From Paenibacillus massiliensis subsp. panacisoli DSM 21345 (GTDB taxonomy: Bacteria; Bacillota; Bacilli; Paenibacillales; Paenibacillaceae), in assembly GCF_000426545.1 (NCBI RefSeq), contig NZ_AUFO01000008.1, positions 168,857 through 232,856 of the forward strand: DNA of 64,000 nucleotides, given 5' to 3'. Of the stretch, positions 61,504-64,000 are shown in pieces. Below the pieces are notes generated by a model. That model did no database searches, was not told the origin of the DNA, and saw nothing but the letters and a program-made list of their open reading frames with translations. The position numbers and the translations under genes were made by a program. Within the stretch, counting starts at the first letter, position 1, and each line of letters begins with the position of its first letter.

Positions 61504-64000
61504 ATGAAGAAATCTCGAGCTGTTACAAGAATTACAAGCATCTTTCTCCTGAGCGTTATGTTCACAGGACCTCTCGGATGGATCGTTGAACCTGCGCAGG
61601 CGCAATCGAGCATTGACATTCAGGCCGTTGAACTGCCGCTAATGGACAACTGGTTGGTTGTGTCCACCACAGAACAACTCGTCTACATCAACGAGCATCA
61701 GGAGCAGTATCTAGACAAGCACATCCGTCTTGATCACGACATTGATCTGACGGGAGTCCCCTGGATTCCACTCGGCGGCAATGAATATGCTCCGTTCAGC
61801 GGGATATTCGATGGGCAGGGCCATACAATTACAGGCCTAGTCATTGATGGAGATACCCGTACCAATGTCGGCTTCTTTGGCGAGGCATCTGGAAGCATCC
61901 GCAATGTTAACCTTGAGGTGGATATTACTGGCGGCTCAAGAACAGGCGGGGTTACTGGCTACCAGTCTGGGGGGAGCATCGAAGGAGTCTATACGAAAGG
62001 CAGCGTGACGAGCCTGACAGCGCTTGACCCGAACAAGGTTATTAGTACAGGGGGAATTACCGGGGGGCTCATGAATGCAACAGTCAATCGTTCCTCCTCT
62101 AGTGCCTCTGTTACCATTGGTTGGGGTTATAACATGTATGGCGCAGGAATTGCCGGTTTCAGCTCGGGTAGTACCATCATCGATTCCTATTTTGATGGTC
62201 AGGTACGCAACGTAGCTGATGTTGGTAACTCGTTTGTGTTTTCGTCAGGAATCGGCGCCTATTTTATTGGCAGCGCAGGTAGCCGAAATACGGTCAGGAA
62301 TACGTACTCCCGTGGCTACATGCATCCCGATAATCCCGGCTCGTTTACGGAAAGATCCGCGATTATCGGTTATGCGAACAGCACTGACATTTACAGCTCC
62401 TACTTTGATCAGGAGACTACAGGTGTCAGTGCAGGGGTGGGTAGCTACTATAATACGCATACAGTCGAAGCTGCGCGGAAATCTATAGCGGAAATGAAAC
62501 AACAGTCCACTTATAGCGGCTGGGATTTCAATCAGACCTGGAATATGCATCCGAGTGTTAACGATGGCTATCCTTATTTGCGTCCGAAGATACTCACAGA
62601 GGAGATCCAACCCGCAGTAGCCGGGGAGCCATATTCCCAGAAAATCTCAGGATGGGACGGTGCGCATGCAGGGCTGACCTGGAGCGCAACAGGTCTTCCG
62701 CCAGGCATGAGCCTAAGCCCGACAGGAGAGCTGCAAGGCATACCGCTTCAACTCCTTCCCGGCAACATGAAGTACATCGTTGTCGTCACAGCAACTGATG
62801 CAGGGGCTGCTGCCGCTGTGCATTCATTTCAGCTTGAAGTCAAGACGAAGGCACCAGAGCTTGTGAATGCGTCAGTTCAACCGGGAATCGCGGCAGGCTC
62901 GACATCCATTACGGCTCTCCCTCGACAGGCAGGACATACCTTTGCTTACGTACTCAATCATGCAGAAGCTAGTCCTCCGTTGATAGGAGACACACTCCCG
63001 GCAGATGCAATGCCATATATCCCGGGAATGCCTATCCCCGGCGTGAGTCCCGGGCAGACCTTGGATGTGTACGAGGTAGATATTCAGCAGCGCATACAGG
63101 GATGGCAGCGCTTCGTGCTGGAGGAACAGCATATACGGCAGTTCATCCCTGTCAGCGGTATTCGTCTTGAGCCGCCTGCCCTTACCCTAATGGCTGGGGA
63201 AGCACCTACCCAACTCATCCCAATCCTTGAGCCGGCTGAAGCCACCAATAAAACCGTTACTTGGCTATCCAACCAACCAACAGTAGCTTCAGTTAATTCA
63301 AGCGGAGAGGTGATTCCCTTGGCACCAGGCGAAGCTGTCATTACAGCTACTGCTTCAAACGGCTCTACTGCAGAGGCAATTATAACAGTGATACCTGCAA
63401 CTGGCACGGTGACGGGGTCTGTATACAGCAATGTGAGCAGTTCCGTCTATGACCCAGAGCTGGTGCCGCTGACTGGTGCAGCAGTATCTATAGGCAGCAA
63501 CAGGTCAATCATCGAAGATGACGGAATATTCCAGCTCGATCAGATTCCCGTGGGTCTACAGACCATAATTGTAGAAGCTTCAGGATATAGAACGTTCGAA
63601 CAGACCGTGAATGTTCAGAGAGGAAAGAGCACTGACACAGGGATGATCACACTCATGCTCAGTGAGACCTCGGAGCCTGAGCAGCCGCAACCTGAACCAC
63701 ATCCAGGTCCCGAGCCCGAGCCGGAGACGCCTCAGCCTGAACCGGAGCCCGGACCCAAACCGGGAACACCGCCTGTGAACGAGCCTATACCAGAGCCGGG
63801 ACCATCTCCTGGACCAGATCAGGGCTCCAGAGACCGCGACGACCGTTCTTCTAATATGCAAAGTTTCCCAATAGCTTCATCATTAATAGAAATATCTATG
63901 AATGATCAGAACGTATGGGTACCAAGCTCATCGGAGACAACAGCTGACGCTCAGAAGGCCATCCGCCTGAAGCCTGATGCCGCCTCACTGATCAAAGCGT
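61504..64000 (+). CDS. Large secreted GLUG/Ig-like surface protein (partial, runs off the window)
   Basis: An ATG at 61504 behind AAAGGGGAAG opens a frame without a stop to the window edge (832 residues so far). Order: signal peptide (about 1-34, ending EPAQAQ); GLUG-type repeats (about 90-330: FDGQGHTITGLVI, GGVTGYQSGGSIEGVYTKGS); a putative Ig domain (about 365-450, LPPGMSLSPTGELQGIPL); a Big2-like domain (about 550-630, VTWLSNQPTVASVNSSGEVI); a carboxypeptidase-regulatory-like fold (about 635-715); then a Pro/Glu repeat spacer (PEPEPETPQPEPEPGPKPG). It looks like an adhesin or wall-spanning protein whose anchor (for example SLH) would be downstream. Possibly regulated by the divergent STAND protein. 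Confidence 0.85.
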   Translation, partial: MKKSRAVTRITSIFLLSVMFTGPLGWIVEPAQAQSSIDIQAVELPLMDNWLVVSTTEQLVYINEHQEQYLDKHIRLDHDIDLTGVPWIPLGGNEYAPFSGIFDGQGHTITGLVIDGDTRTNVGFFGEASGSIRNVNLEVDITGGSRTGGVTGYQSGGSIEGVYTKGSVTSLTALDPNKVISTGGITGGLMNATVNRSSSSASVTIGWGYNMYGAGIAGFSSGSTIIDSYFDGQVRNVADVGNSFVFSSGIGAYFIGSAGSRNTVRNTYSRGYMHPDNPGSFTERSAIIGYANSTDIYSSYFDQETTGVSAGVGSYYNTHTVEAARKSIAEMKQQSTYSGWDFNQTWNMHPSVNDGYPYLRPKILTEEIQPAVAGEPYSQKISGWDGAHAGLTWSATGLPPGMSLSPTGELQGIPLQLLPGNMKYIVVVTATDAGAAAAVHSFQLEVKTKAPELVNASVQPGIAAGSTSITALPRQAGHTFAYVLNHAEASPPLIGDTLPADAMPYIPGMPIPGVSPGQTLDVYEVDIQQRIQGWQRFVLEEQHIRQFIPVSGIRLEPPALTLMAGEAPTQLIPILEPAEATNKTVTWLSNQPTVASVNSSGEVIPLAPGEAVITATASNGSTAEAIITVIPATGTVTGSVYSNVSSSVYDPELVPLTGAAVSIGSNRSIIEDDGIFQLDQIPVGLQTIIVEASGYRTFEQTVNVQRGKSTDTGMITLMLSETSEPEQPQPEPHPGPEPEPETPQPEPEPGPKPGTPPVNEPIPEPGPSPGPDQGSRDRDDRSSNMQSFPIASSLIEISMNDQNVWVPSSSETTADAQKAIRLKPDAASLIKA

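Overview
The window looks like a chromosomal segment of a Paenibacillus-type Firmicute. Ribosome-binding sites are strong and purine-rich (AGGAGG type), GTG and TTG starts are common, intrinsic terminators are plentiful, and the gene set (odhAB, rocF, DedA, PhoP-type phosphatase, ECF transporter, SulP, HepS/HepT-like subunits) fits this group. Species was not determined; the assignment is an inference from gene content.

Layout. 1-7.1 kb: the start of a DinB/YfiT-type gene, the 2-oxoglutarate dehydrogenase genes odhA-odhB, and an ABC exporter behind a good promoter with Fur-like boxes. 7.5-10 kb: tRNA-Pro(GGG), a small membrane protein, a structured untranslated transcript ending in a terminator, and a DUF2087/GIY-YIG pair. 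10-17.5 kb: arginase, a double GNAT, an HD hydrolase, DedA, small membrane and lipoproteins, and an SPFH/NAD-kinase-like operon. 17.5-24.5 kb: polysaccharide deacetylase, alkaline phosphatase behind an array of PhoP boxes, a Gfo/Idh/MocA dehydrogenase, and an HSP90-like ATPase overlapping a helical-repeat protein gene. 24.9-30.8 kb: B12-binding radical SAM protein, RecQ and RlmD. 30.8-33.1 kb: an AT-rich patch with an RlmA-type methyltransferase between two decayed genes, probably transferred.

33.2-47.1 kb is the most notable part: a complete-looking flavin-based extracellular electron transfer (EET) locus like that described in Listeria. It holds a double FMN-binding lipoprotein (PplA-like), a membrane-anchored type II NADH dehydrogenase (Ndh2), a two-subunit heptaprenyl diphosphate synthase, a UbiA prenyltransferase (DmkA-like), an ECF transporter (EcfT, EcfA1, EcfA2), EetB, EetA and a secreted FMN transferase (FmnB/ApbE). 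Within the leftward operon lie a class III aminotransferase and a large U32 (peptidase-like, Fe-S) protein, which are not part of the described core. The proposed flow is NADH to Ndh2 to demethylmenaquinone to EetA/EetB to surface flavoprotein to an outside acceptor. FmnB would load FMN on the lipoprotein, and the ECF module would supply flavin.

47.2-57.1 kb is an accessory stretch of small stress or modification genes (GNATs, DinB, DUF4256, GrpB, AraC/GyrI) with three broken GNAT genes, and a methyltransferase preceded by a promoter, short reading frame and terminator that look like an attenuator. 56.8-59.1 kb: an ArsR regulator and a SulP anion transporter with a promoter-overlapping AT-rich repeat. 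59.2-64 kb: a STAND-type ATPase regulator divergent from a large secreted GLUG/Ig-like protein that runs off the window.
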